The position numbers and the translations under genes are program-made. 64,000 bases of DNA from contig NZ_JADHDU010000001.1 in the NCBI RefSeq assembly GCF_016820495.1, positions 620,257-684,256 on the forward strand, given 5' to 3'. The DNA comes from Planococcus beigongshangi. GTDB taxonomy: Bacteria > Bacillota > Bacilli > Bacillales_A > Planococcaceae. How positions within the stretch are numbered: the first letter of the stretch is position 1; each line of letters opens with the position of its first letter. Positions 45,012 to 54,227 of the stretch are shown piece by piece. A model generated the notes under the pieces. It worked only from the letters and a program-made list of their open reading frames with translations, did no database searches and was not told the origin of the DNA.

Positions 45012-47245
45012 AGAAGAAGTTTCGATTTCAATGGGGAGCCTTTCTGCTGTTTTTAGTTTTCGCAGGGCTCTTTTTCCTTTTATTGGCAAGAATTGTCAGT
45101 ATTCAGGCAACTGGACAGGTCGAAGGTCAGGAGTTGGCTGCAAAAGCTGCAGCCAAATATAGCCAGGAAGAAGTGCTTACGGCGGAACGGGGAAAAATTC
45201 TCGACCGCAGCGGTGAAGTCATAGCAGAAGATACGCTTTCCTATAAACTCGTTGCTGTTCTGGATGAATCGGCTACCCAAAAAGCTGATGATCCGCGCCA
45301 CGTGATAGATATTGGCCAGACTGCAGACGTTCTGTCGGAATACATCAGCCTGTCCAGAGAAGAGATTTACGATATTCTGCAAAAAGGGCAGGCAGAAGAC
45401 CGCTACCAGGTCGAATTCGGCTCGGCAGGGCGTGAAATCAGCCATACGGAAATGCTGGAGATGAAAGAAAGGGAATTGCCCGGTCTCCTGTATGTCCGCA
45501 ATCTAAAAAGACTTTATCCAAATGGAGTATTTGCCTCCCACTTAATCGGTTTTGCGATGAAAGAGGAGCTGGAAGACGGCGAGATGGCCACCAAAGGGAA
45601 AATGGGGCTTGAATTGATCTACGATGATATTCTGACGGGTGAAAACGGTAAAATGCAATTCGATACGGACAGATGGGGCTTTTTGCTGCCGAATAGCGAA
45701 ACAGCCGTTACACCGGCAGTGGATGGCTCGGATATCAAGCTTACGCTGGATAAGACATTGGAGAACTTTTTGGAAGATGCCATGTCTTCCGTACAGGACA
45801 AATATAATCCGAAACGGATGATCGCTCTGATAGCGAATCCGAAAACCGGAGAATTACTTGGGATGTCACAGCGCCCTTCATTTAATCCGAATACACGCGA
45901 AGGTCTATCTGAAAACTGGCTTAACGAAAGCATTCAGTTGACGATCGAACCGGGGTCGCCGATGAAGATGTTCACGCTGGCGGCTGCTGTCGAAGAAGGG
46001 AAGTGGGATTCGAATGCCACTTACCAATCGGGGTCCTACCAATTCGGCAGTTCAACAATCGGAGATTATAACGGCAGGCAAGGGTGGGGCACGATCACTT
46101 TCCTGGAAGGTTTTCAGCGCTCGTCCAACGTAGCGATGGCCTATCTACTTGAACGCATCGGACCTGACATCTTCATGGATTATATCGATGCATTCGGCTT
46201 TGGCCATAAAACGGGCATCGATCTTCCCGGCGAATCAGCAGGAAAAATTCTTAAAGAACGCGACATTAATAAATTGACGATGACATTCGGCCAGGGCTCA
46301 ACGGTGACTCCGATACAGTTGATCCAGGCCACTACGGCTTTCGCTAATGATGGTGTCATGATGAAACCGTATATTATCGATGAAATAAAAAATCCGGATA
46401 CGGGTGAAGTGACACAGAAAGGTGAACCTGAAGAAGCGGGTCAGCCGATTTCAGCTGAAACGGCGAAAATCGTTCGGGAAATCATGGCCTCTACGGTGAC
46501 GGATGAGAATGGTTCAGCGAAACGTTTTGCGTTGCAGGATTATACAGTTGCAGGTAAAACAGGAACGGCACAGATTCCTGGTGAAAATGGCAGATATATG
46601 ACCGGCAAAGACAATTACCTGTTCTCTTTTGTCGGCATGGCGCCTGCCGAAGATCCGGAACTGATCATGTATGTCGGTGTTCAGCAGCCTCAGATGGAAG
46701 TGACGGGACATGGTTCTCAACCCGTCGCGGAGATCTTCACATCTGTAATGGAAAATGGATTGAAATATATGAATATCGAACCGGAAGAAACTGAGGATAC
46801 ACCAACAGTGGAACTCGGTGATTATATCGGCAGGTCTTCTGCAGAAGTGGCTTCAGAACTTCAATCGCAGAATGTCAACGCCGTTATAACCGGAAGTGCG
46901 GGAGCGGTTACTGCACAATACCCTGAACAAGGGCAGGTCATAGTGGCGGGAGCAACAGTGATCCTTCAAAGTGAAGGAGAAGCCGTACTGCCTGATTTCA
47001 CAGGCTGGTCCAAGCGGGAATTGCTTGCATTTCAGACGCTCAGCGGATTATCATTGGAAATTGTGGGGCAGGGATACGCTGTAAATCAGAGTTTATCCGC
47101 CGGATCTGCTTTGACTGACGGTGAACCGGTTGTCGTCAGGCTGCAGACACCTGCTGATTCGTATAAGGTGCAGATGACGGACGGCCCTGAAGGCATACCT
47201 GAAGAAAATACCGATGAAATCATTATAGAAGACACATCTGAATAG
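45008..47245 (+). CDS. pbpB: Penicillin-binding protein 2B, septal transpeptidase
   Basis: A 745-residue class B penicillin-binding protein that crosslinks septal wall with FtsW. Order: cytoplasmic tail, transmembrane anchor (about 9-29), dimerisation domain ([10 protein letters not shown]), transpeptidase domain with S317 in SPMK, an SSN motif and KTGTA at K517, then two PASTA domains and an acidic tail. The two PASTA domains match S. aureus PBP1 and B. subtilis PBP2B. spoVD does not follow, and mraY comes next. Confidence 0.95.
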   Translation: MKKKFRFQWGAFLLFLVFAGLFFLLLARIVSIQATGQVEGQELAAKAAAKYSQEEVLTAERGKILDRSGEVIAEDTLSYKLVAVLDESATQKADDPRHVIDIGQTADVLSEYISLSREEIYDILQKGQAEDRYQVEFGSAGREISHTEMLEMKERELPGLLYVRNLKRLYPNGVFASHLIGFAMKEELEDGEMATKGKMGLELIYDDILTGENGKMQFDTDRWGFLLPNSETAVTPAVDGSDIKLTLDKTLENFLEDAMSSVQDKYNPKRMIALIANPKTGELLGMSQRPSFNPNTREGLSENWLNESIQLTIEPGSPMKMFTLAAAVEEGKWDSNATYQSGSYQFGSSTIGDYNGRQGWGTITFLEGFQRSSNVAMAYLLERIGPDIFMDYIDAFGFGHKTGIDLPGESAGKILKERDINKLTMTFGQGSTVTPIQLIQATTAFANDGVMMKPYIIDEIKNPDTGEVTQKGEPEEAGQPISAETAKIVREIMASTVTDENGSAKRFALQDYTVAGKTGTAQIPGENGRYMTGKDNYLFSFVGMAPAEDPELIMYVGVQQPQMEVTGHGSQPVAEIFTSVMENGLKYMNIEPEETEDTPTVELGDYIGRSSAEVASELQSQNVNAVITGSAGAVTAQYPEQGQVIVAGATVILQSEGEAVLPDFTGWSKRELLAFQTLSGLSLEIVGQGYAVNQSLSAGSALTDGEPVVVRLQTPADSYKVQMTDGPEGIPEENTDEIIIEDTSE

Positions 47246-47268
47246 GAAGATGTTTAAAGGAGATAATT

Positions 47269-48237
47269 ATGGACGTTTATTTATTTATCGGATTTGGAAT
47301 TGCTTTACTGCTCTCTGCTGGATTGATGCCGGTTTTCATCCCGTTGCTGCAACGGATGAAATTTGGCCAGAGCATTCGGCAGGAAGGACCTGAATCACAT
47401 ATGAAGAAAACAGGCACCCCGACAATGGGCGGCCTTGTTTTCCTCATTTCCATTATATTGACAGCTCTAGGCGTGGCCGCTTTCACGGACATGCTGACAG
47501 TGGAATTGTCGATCCTTCTGATTGTGCTGTTCGGCTACGGATTGATCGGGTTTTTGGATGATTTTATCAAAGTGGTATTAAAAAGAAACCTGGGTTTGAC
47601 TTCTCTGCAAAAACTGATCGGACAGATTGTTATAGCCGTCATATCATTCCTGCTGCTGGGAATGATCGAATTTGATACCGGGTTATTCATTCCATTCACT
47701 TCCATTTCCATCGATCTGTCAGTTGTATATGTATTGTTCATCATTTTCTGGCTGGTGGGATTCTCGAACGCAGTCAATTTGACTGACGGTCTGGATGGAT
47801 TAGTGGCAGGTACAGCATCCATCGCTTTCGCGGCATTCGGACTGATAGCCATCAAACAGGATCAGGACGCAATTGCGCTGTTCACATTCATCGTGGCGGG
47901 CGCATTGATCGGATTCCTGATTTTCAATAAATACCCGGCAAAAGTATTCATGGGTGACACGGGATCACTGGCTCTCGGTGGCGCACTTGCCATGGTTTCA
48001 ATCCTGCTGAAACAGGAATTGCTGCTTCTGTTGATCGGATTGGTTTTTGTCATCGAAACAGCTTCCGTTATTTTGCAGGTCGGCAGCTTTAAGTTAAGGA
48101 AAAAACGGATTTTCAAGATGAGTCCGATCCATCACCATTTTGAATTGAGCGGATGGTCTGAATGGAAAGTGGTAACGGTATTTTGGCTTGCAGGTTTAAT
48201 TGCCGCAGCAATTGCCGTTCTTCTGGAGGTGTTATAG
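47269..48237 (+). CDS. mraY: Phospho-MurNAc-pentapeptide translocase MraY
   Basis: A 322-residue ten-helix membrane enzyme that makes lipid I from UDP-MurNAc-pentapeptide and undecaprenyl phosphate. Active-site motifs: [30 protein letters not shown] and [15 protein letters not shown] precedes the ATG. In B. subtilis spoVD and murE separate it from pbpB; both are missing here. murD starts at the next base after its stop. Confidence 0.97.
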   Translation: MDVYLFIGFGIALLLSAGLMPVFIPLLQRMKFGQSIRQEGPESHMKKTGTPTMGGLVFLISIILTALGVAAFTDMLTVELSILLIVLFGYGLIGFLDDFIKVVLKRNLGLTSLQKLIGQIVIAVISFLLLGMIEFDTGLFIPFTSISIDLSVVYVLFIIFWLVGFSNAVNLTDGLDGLVAGTASIAFAAFGLIAIKQDQDAIALFTFIVAGALIGFLIFNKYPAKVFMGDTGSLALGGALAMVSILLKQELLLLLIGLVFVIETASVILQVGSFKLRKKRIFKMSPIHHHFELSGWSEWKVVTVFWLAGLIAAAIAVLLEVL

Positions 48238-49599
48238 ATGAAAGACGCAGCACAGCTTCATCAAAAGAAGGTCCTTGTTTTGGGTCTGGCGAAAAGCGGA
48301 TTTACAGCTGCCCGTCTCTTACATAAGATCGGCGCATTTGTCACAGTGAATGATTCTAAGCCATTTGAAGAAAATCCTGATGCCCAGGAATTATTGAATC
48401 TGGGTGTGACGGTCATATGCGGCCGCCATCCGGAAGATTTACTGGATGAAGGCTTTGAACTGCTGGTGAAGAATCCTGGGATCCCTTATTCAAACCCAAT
48501 TATTCAATCAGCGCAGGAAAAAGGAATTCCAATCTGGACGGAAGTAGAACTTGCTTACCTCATAAGCGAAGCTCCTTTTATCGGAATAACAGGGTCGAAT
48601 GGGAAAACGACAACGACGACTTTACTGTTCCATATGCTCCATCAGGATGAAAAGAAACCATTGATCGCCGGCAACATCGGAACAGTGGCAAGCGGCGTCG
48701 CTGAACATGCGGAACCCGAAAATGTCATTGTGACAGAATTATCGTCATTTCAGCTGAAAGGGACGGAGTTGTTCCGCCCGCATATCGCTATTGTCACCAA
48801 TCTCTACGAGGCCCATCTCGATTATCATGGGTCACTGGAAGATTATGAAATGTCCAAGATGAAATTGACACAGAATCAGACAGCGGACGACTATTTCATC
48901 TATAATGCCGACCAGCCGCATTTGGCTGCTTATGCCCAGAAATGCAAAGCGAAACTCATCCCTTTTACATTGAAAGGGAAGACGGAAGACAGCATCAGTG
49001 CAGATGACGAATTTATCTATTGGCAAGGAAAAGAATTAATCGAGCGCTCGAAAGTTCTCCTCGGCGGCCAGCATAATCTCGAAAACATTCTTGCAGCATC
49101 GGCCGCAGCCCTCCTTTGGGGCGGTACGGAAGAAACCATCATCCGGGTGTTGACGTCATTTACTGGAGTCAAGCACCGTTCTCAATTCGTCACGAATTGG
49201 AAAGGGCGGAATTTCTATAACGATTCCAAAGCGACGAACGCACTGGCTACGAAAAGCGCGTTGGAAGCTTTTCCGGGGAATATTGTGCTATTGGCGGGCG
49301 GACTTGAACGGAATCATTCGCTTGAAGAGCTTCGGCCCTATATGAACCGGGTGAAAGCGCTTGTAACATTCGGTGAAACTTCCGACCGATTCGAGCGGTT
49401 TGCAAATGAATGCGGTGTAGCCGCAGTGGAAAAAGTCACGGATATGTCCACGGCAGTTGAAACAGCCGTGAATCATTCAGCCGAAGGCGATACGATCCTC
49501 CTGTCACCGGCATGTGCCAGCTGGGATCAATATGACAATTTCGAAATACGCGGAGACGCCTTCATCGATGCAGTCAGAAAAGTGACTGAGGAACAATGA
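48238..49599 (+). CDS. murD: UDP-MurNAc-L-alanine:D-glutamate ligase MurD
   Basis: A 453-residue Mur ligase. The N-terminal nucleotide-sugar domain begins KKVLVLGLAKSG, the ATP loop is GITGSNGKTTTTT near residue 118, and the C-terminal domain has the KATNALATKSAL and SPACASWDQY motifs. The stop codon runs into repeat family A. spoVE, murG and murB, which follow murD in B. subtilis, are absent. Confidence 0.96.
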   Translation: MKDAAQLHQKKVLVLGLAKSGFTAARLLHKIGAFVTVNDSKPFEENPDAQELLNLGVTVICGRHPEDLLDEGFELLVKNPGIPYSNPIIQSAQEKGIPIWTEVELAYLISEAPFIGITGSNGKTTTTTLLFHMLHQDEKKPLIAGNIGTVASGVAEHAEPENVIVTELSSFQLKGTELFRPHIAIVTNLYEAHLDYHGSLEDYEMSKMKLTQNQTADDYFIYNADQPHLAAYAQKCKAKLIPFTLKGKTEDSISADDEFIYWQGKELIERSKVLLGGQHNLENILAASAAALLWGGTEETIIRVLTSFTGVKHRSQFVTNWKGRNFYNDSKATNALATKSALEAFPGNIVLLAGGLERNHSLEELRPYMNRVKALVTFGETSDRFERFANECGVAAVEKVTDMSTAVETAVNHSAEGDTILLSPACASWDQYDNFEIRGDAFIDAVRKVTEEQ

Positions 49600-49714
49600 A
49601 AGCGAAGGCGCCCTTAGTCATTACCGGCAAGACCGAAGCGGCTCGAGGGACTGGGCAGCCGGAGTCTGGATAGATAAAAGCGAAGGTGCCCGTTAAACGT
49701 GGAAGTCTGAACAA
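49598..49714 (+). repeat. Degenerate repeat family A copy between murD and divIB
   Basis: Starts GAAAGCGAAGGCGCCCTTAG within the murD stop region, continues to GCCGGAGTCTGGATAGATAAAAGCGAAGG and a second partial start GTGCCCGTTAA (quoted in pieces). It matches the ends of the 124-bp unit but lost most of the middle. Same orientation as the surrounding genes. Confidence 0.7.
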
Positions 49715-49734
49715 ACGAGAAAGGAGCAGCAGGC

Positions 49735-50520
49735 ATGGATAAAGTGATTGATATAGAAGAACGCATTCCCACGCTCCGTGAGCGCAGGCGGAAAAGGACC
49801 AATCGCAAATTCCTGGCATTGCTGTTCATTTTTCTCTTATTACTGGCGGGCTTGATCTACAGCCAGACAAAATACAGCAAAATTCAAACGATCAAAGTTA
49901 CAGGTGAAGAATTATATTCGGAAGAAGAATATATCAAAGCAAGCAGGTTGACGCTGGGGGATTCCATGTGGTCATTTTCGGAAGATGAAACCGGCGAAGC
50001 CATTTCAGAACTGGACTGGGTGGACACGGCAAAAGTCGAAAAAAGATGGTTGACCGGAGTGGAGATTTCAATTGCTGAGTATCCGCCGATCGGCTATCTC
50101 GAAACTGATACAGGCTATCAGGAACTATTGGCTAATGGTCACGCAGTGGCATTGCCGGTGGATGGGGTGAATGGCCCCATTTTTACGGATTTCGTAAATC
50201 AGGAGACGCGTCTCGAGCTTGCCGAACAATTGCAGGAGCTTGATGCTGAGGTCTCGAACTTGCTGTCCCAGATCATAGTGACTGAAGGGGAGAGTGCCTC
50301 CTCCAGAATTACGCTGTATATGACAGATGGCAATGAAGTTCGGGCAAGATTGAATACGCTGGCTGAAAAACTTGCTTATTACCCGGCGCTCATCGCTCAA
50401 CTGGATGACGGGGTAAAAGGGGTCTTCGATATGGAAGTGGGCATCACGTTCCGTTCCTTCGATGATGTTTATGGTCCGCCAAAGGAGGTTTCGGAAGATG
50501 AAGAAACCATCGAGCCGTAA
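49735..50520 (+). CDS. divIB: Cell division protein DivIB/FtsQ
   Basis: A 261-residue bitopic divisome protein: a basic cytoplasmic region (RERRRKRTNRK), one transmembrane helix (about 28-44), a POTRA domain (starting IQTIKVTGEELYSEEEYI, about 52-120) and the FtsQ beta domain. It recruits or stabilises FtsL and DivIC. AAAGGAG precedes the ATG. Its 3' end overlaps ylxW. Confidence 0.92.
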   Translation: MDKVIDIEERIPTLRERRRKRTNRKFLALLFIFLLLLAGLIYSQTKYSKIQTIKVTGEELYSEEEYIKASRLTLGDSMWSFSEDETGEAISELDWVDTAKVEKRWLTGVEISIAEYPPIGYLETDTGYQELLANGHAVALPVDGVNGPIFTDFVNQETRLELAEQLQELDAEVSNLLSQIIVTEGESASSRITLYMTDGNEVRARLNTLAEKLAYYPALIAQLDDGVKGVFDMEVGITFRSFDDVYGPPKEVSEDEETIEP

Positions 50521-51223
50521 ACAGGGGAAGGTCAGCAAATCGATTGTCTTTTCGCTTGTCTTTCTGGTATTGGGGTTCATCCTCTCCTATTCCTACAGTA
50601 ATTCCCTGTTAGCTGAACCCAGTGAAGAGAACTTCCTGAGTTCCGACTTTGAAAAAGAGGAACGTTACCGGGAAGAATTGATCGAGCAGCTGGAGCGCAA
50701 TAAAACACTGCGCGAGGAAATGCAAGTAAAGCAAGAGGAACTGCAGAATTATGAAAGTTCTTTTTCAGACGGTGCAGAAGCTGTCAGCGATATGGCGACA
50801 GAGGCTGAGAAGCTCCGCCGCTATGTCGGTCTGATGCCGGTGGAAGGGACGGGTTTGAAAATTGTGCTGGAAGACGGCGAATACAATGGACAATCCGCCA
50901 ATCCAAATAATTATATCGTGCATGAAAGCCACGTTTTCCAGGTGATTCATGAGCTTTATATTTCCGGGGCAGAAGCGATTGCGGTGAACGGTCAACGGAT
51001 CCATGCGAATTCAACAATCATTTGCACGGGCCCGGTGATTGAAGTGGACGGTGTTCAATATCCTGCCCCGTTCACGATTGAAGCGATCGGCAAGCCTGAT
51101 GTCCTTTCTGCCTCATTTGAATTATCAGGTGGAGTTCTCGATCAATTGGTCAATGACAATATTGTGGTGACCATGGACGAGGGGCTGGCGATTCAGATGC
51201 CGGCTCTGCTGTCGGAATCATGA
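50498..51223 (+). CDS. ylxW: DUF881 protein YlxW
   Basis: A 241-residue bitopic protein: basic N-terminus, transmembrane helix (about 14-32), coiled coil (about 45-90) and a DUF881 extracellular domain (NNYIVHESHVFQVIHEL, GAEAIAVNGQRI). Function unknown but it lies in the division cluster in most Bacillales. The ATG at 50498 follows AAAGGAGG at ten bases and overlaps divIB by 23 bases. Confidence 0.87.
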   Translation: MKKPSSRKQGKVSKSIVFSLVFLVLGFILSYSYSNSLLAEPSEENFLSSDFEKEERYREELIEQLERNKTLREEMQVKQEELQNYESSFSDGAEAVSDMATEAEKLRRYVGLMPVEGTGLKIVLEDGEYNGQSANPNNYIVHESHVFQVIHELYISGAEAIAVNGQRIHANSTIICTGPVIEVDGVQYPAPFTIEAIGKPDVLSASFELSGGVLDQLVNDNIVVTMDEGLAIQMPALLSES

Positions 51224-51239
51224 TTGAGGGGGAAGTTGC

Positions 51240-51956
51240 ATGAAAAAGAAAGTCATTTCCCGGTTCACGATGATTTTATTCGTCATCGGCCTGATGACTG
51301 CCATCCAATATAATACAATCAACGAGCCGGATACGCGTGATACACGGGATATCTGGGAGATCAGGCAGGAGTTATCCAGGGAAAAGCAGCTTCACTCTGA
51401 GTTATTATCAGAAATCAGCGCATTGGATGAAACATTGGCCAAATATGAAAAGGCTAAGGATGATAGCCCGGAACAGGCGTTGAAAGAGACTGTCGAGGAA
51501 TTGAGGGAAACAGCGGGACTGACAGAAATAACAGGTCCAGGCCTCCAGATTTTCATCGAACCTTCAGCGGAAGCCATAGTTACCGGACAGAACATCGAAC
51601 AAGTATCACCGGAATTGCTGATCCGTCTGATCAATGAAATAAACCGTTTCAATGATATCGAATTGTCGATAGACGGAAAACGGTTGATCAATACAAGCCC
51701 GATACGGGATATCAACGGAAGAACGACAGTCAATGGCTTGCCGGTCGGTACGCCGCCGTTCGAGATCAAAGTGGCTGCGGGCACTGCCGACAATGCCGAA
51801 AAACTATATAACCATTTAAAAGCATCTTCAATACTTGACAGTTTTTACATCGATAATTTATCGGTCAATGTGATTCAGCCACAAGATGAAATCACTGTGG
51901 AAGCATATGATGAAGAGCTCGGCATCAATTACTTAAATGCAATGGAGGAGGAATAA
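51240..51956 (+). CDS. ylxX: DUF881 protein YlxX
   Basis: A 238-residue paralogue of the preceding gene with the same plan: short basic start, transmembrane helix (about 6-21), coiled coil (about 35-65) and a DUF881 domain (ELLIRLINEINRF, ELSIDGKRL). GAGGGGGAA precedes the ATG. Function unknown. Confidence 0.85.
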   Translation: MKKKVISRFTMILFVIGLMTAIQYNTINEPDTRDTRDIWEIRQELSREKQLHSELLSEISALDETLAKYEKAKDDSPEQALKETVEELRETAGLTEITGPGLQIFIEPSAEAIVTGQNIEQVSPELLIRLINEINRFNDIELSIDGKRLINTSPIRDINGRTTVNGLPVGTPPFEIKVAAGTADNAEKLYNHLKASSILDSFYIDNLSVNVIQPQDEITVEAYDEELGINYLNAMEEE

Positions 51957-51958
51957 CG

Positions 51959-52321
51959 ATGTGGCTCGCCATTTTAGGGCTGATACTCGGCGTATCGCTC
52001 GGGCTGTTGACAGATATACGAATTCCTCCCGAATATGCCAATTACCTGTCGATCGCAGTTCTTGCTTCTTTGGATACCTTATTCGGAGGCATCCGGGCAC
52101 ATCTGCAGCAAGTATACGACGACAAAGTTTTTGTTTCAGGATTCTTCTTCAATATTTTGCTGGCAGCCGGGCTGGCATTTCTCGGAGTCCATCTTGGAGT
52201 CGATCTTTACCTTGCGGCGATATTCGCTTTCGGGGTCAGATTATTCCAGAACATCGCAGTTATCCGGCGAATATTATTAAGTAAATGGGCAGAAAAAAAG
52301 GAGATTCGGGAATCAGTTTGA
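51959..52321 (+). CDS. sbp: Small basic protein Sbp (DUF1290)
   Basis: A 120-residue protein with three transmembrane segments and a basic C-terminus, matching Sbp (DUF1290) that precedes ftsA in B. subtilis. It contains the family block PPEYANYLSIAVLASLDTLF, of which 20 residues are quoted. Function unknown. It starts two bases after the ylxX stop. Confidence 0.87.
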   Translation: MWLAILGLILGVSLGLLTDIRIPPEYANYLSIAVLASLDTLFGGIRAHLQQVYDDKVFVSGFFFNILLAAGLAFLGVHLGVDLYLAAIFAFGVRLFQNIAVIRRILLSKWAEKKEIRESV

Positions 52322-52371
52322 ATTTTCTGATCAAATAAAGAAATATTGCATCAAATTACTTAGACAAGGTG

Positions 52372-52377
52372 TATAAT
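52372..52377 (+). promoter_or_regulatory. Possible -10 of an ftsA promoter
   Basis: TATAAT 50 bases before the ftsA start. TTGCAT lies upstream but 20 bases away, longer than usual, so the -35 is unsure. Confidence 0.4.
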
Positions 52378-52426
52378 TTACAATAGAATATATAATAACT
52401 GCAATAAAATAAGGAGGTGCCACGAA

Positions 52427-53728
52427 TTGAGCCAATCAGAATTGTATGTGAGTTTAGATATTGGATCTTCGTCGGTTAAAGTATTGATCGGAGAAATGGC
52501 CAATAAATCGTTGCACGTCATCGGTGTCGGCAACGTCAAATCAAATGGCATAAAAAAAGGGGCTATCGTTGATATAGATGCTACTGTACAGTCCATCAAA
52601 AAAGCGGTAGACCAGGCGGAGCGGATGATCGGCAAATCGATCCACGAAGTTGTACTTGGAATCCCTGCCAATAAGATGGTGCTTCAGCCGGTAAAAGGAG
52701 TAGTCGCCGTAAACAGTGAAAATCGTGAAATTACAGATGATGACCTGGACCGTGTGCTCGAAGCGGCACAAGTCATGTCGATTCCGCCCGAACGAGAATT
52801 AGTGAATGTCATACCAGAGCAATATATTGTAGACCATTTGGATGAAATTAAAGATCCTCGAGGTATGATTGGGATTCGCCTTGAAATGGATGGTACAATG
52901 GTGACAACGTCCAAGACCATTCTTCATAATATACTGCGGTGTGTTGAAAGGGCCGGCCTTGAAATCAGGGACATTTACCCTCAGCCGCTGGCAGCGGGAT
53001 ATTATGCGTTGACCGAGGATGAAAAGAATCATGGAACAGCCTGCATCGATATCGGCGGAGGCTCTACCTCAATCGCTGTATTCCGGGACGGACACCTCTT
53101 TGCTTCATCAGTCATTCCTGTCGGCGGCGACCATGTAACAAAAGATTTATCAATCGTTTTGAAAACCCCGACCGATCAGGCTGAGAAGATTAAGCTTGAA
53201 TACGGCCACGCTTTTTATGACAATGCATCTGAAGATGAATTGTTCGAGGTGCCTGTCATCGGCTCTGATACAAAAGAGCAGTACAGCCAAAAATACATAT
53301 CTGAAATAATCGGAGTTCGCCTGGAAGAACTTTTCGAATTGATTTTGGATGAATTTTACCGCCTTGGTGTCCAGGACCTTCCAGGGGGCGTAGTTCTCAC
53401 GGGTGGCATGGCGAAACTTGAAGGTCTTCCGGAACTTGCACGCAATATCTTGCAAACGCGTGTGCGTCTGTTCACACCTGAATATATCGGAGTCAGAGAA
53501 CCACAGTACACGACTTCTGTCGGGTTGATCCAGTATGCTTATAAAGAAGATGTCTTTTATGGACATATCGGCAGCGGAGCCGCATTGGGCAATGCCCAGA
53601 AGGTCGAAGCCGAACCAAAACCGAAAGCTGAAAAGCAAAGGCCTCAAAAACAGCCGAAACAGCCTAAAGAAAATGGCGAAGGTGTCGTAACAAAAGCCAA
53701 GAAGATGTTCGACAGATTTTTTGAGTAA
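52427..53728 (+). CDS. ftsA: Cell division protein FtsA
   Basis: A 433-residue actin-fold ATPase that tethers FtsZ to the membrane. ATP motifs: DIGSSSVKVLIGE near residue 10, DIGGGSTSIAVF near 205, and GVVLTGGMAKLEG near 325. The C-terminus has a basic linker and the amphipathic membrane helix (VTKAKKMFDRFFE). The start is TTG with AAGGAGGTG seven bases upstream. It is separated from ftsZ by repeat array A. Confidence 0.95.
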   Translation: MSQSELYVSLDIGSSSVKVLIGEMANKSLHVIGVGNVKSNGIKKGAIVDIDATVQSIKKAVDQAERMIGKSIHEVVLGIPANKMVLQPVKGVVAVNSENREITDDDLDRVLEAAQVMSIPPERELVNVIPEQYIVDHLDEIKDPRGMIGIRLEMDGTMVTTSKTILHNILRCVERAGLEIRDIYPQPLAAGYYALTEDEKNHGTACIDIGGGSTSIAVFRDGHLFASSVIPVGGDHVTKDLSIVLKTPTDQAEKIKLEYGHAFYDNASEDELFEVPVIGSDTKEQYSQKYISEIIGVRLEELFELILDEFYRLGVQDLPGGVVLTGGMAKLEGLPELARNILQTRVRLFTPEYIGVREPQYTTSVGLIQYAYKEDVFYGHIGSGAALGNAQKVEAEPKPKAEKQRPQKQPKQPKENGEGVVTKAKKMFDRFFE

Positions 53729-53734
53729 GTAACG

Positions 53735-54123
53735 AAAAGCGACGGCGCCCGTTAAGCTCTGACAGGCATAAGACGAAACAGCAGAGTGGCGATTTTTGCC
53801 ACGGCAGCTGGATCGGCTTATGACCCGAAGAGCTGGGCCGCTGGAGTCTGGACAGAGAAAAGCGACGGCGCCCGTTAAGCTCTGACAGGCATAAGACAGA
53901 ATAGCAGAGCGGCGCCCTTTGCCGCATAGCTGGGCTGGCTTATGACCCGAAGAGCTGGGTCGCCGGAGTCTGGACAGAGAAAAGCGACGGCGCCCGTTAA
54001 GCTCTGACAGGCGTAAGATGAACTTCCGAAGCGGTGCACTTTGCCGCACAGGAAGGGCAGCTTAAGTCCGAGGAGTTGGCTGGTTGGAGTCTGGACAACG
54101 AAAAGCGACGGCGCCCGTTAAGT
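53735..54123 (+). repeat. Three diverged tandem repeats (family A) between ftsA and ftsZ
   Basis: GAAAAGCGACGGCGCCCGTTAAG recurs (AAAAG ends at 53739, 53862, 53984 and 54105), giving units of 123, 122 and 121 bases plus a truncated fourth. Units differ from one another more than those at 2896-3773. The central stem varies by paired changes: GTGGC/GCCAC in unit 1 (53786-53802), GCGGC/GCCGC in unit 2 (53909-53925) and GCGG/CCGC in unit 3 (54031-54047). The array begins six bases after the ftsA stop. Quoted motifs are given only in part. Confidence 0.93.
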
Positions 54124-54227
54124 GCAGCATTCAAATGCTTAAAATTAATAGTTAATCTTTCTTAATCAATAAAAAAACATTGCATCATGCTTCATCATAA
54201 AGCTGGGCAATTTTAGGAGGAAAAAGA

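Noticed and set aside
53150-54049. Minus-strand ORF of 299 codons across ftsA and the repeats
   Set aside because: It is antisense to well-conserved ftsA and extends through repeats whose unit lengths (123, 122, 121) do not keep a frame.
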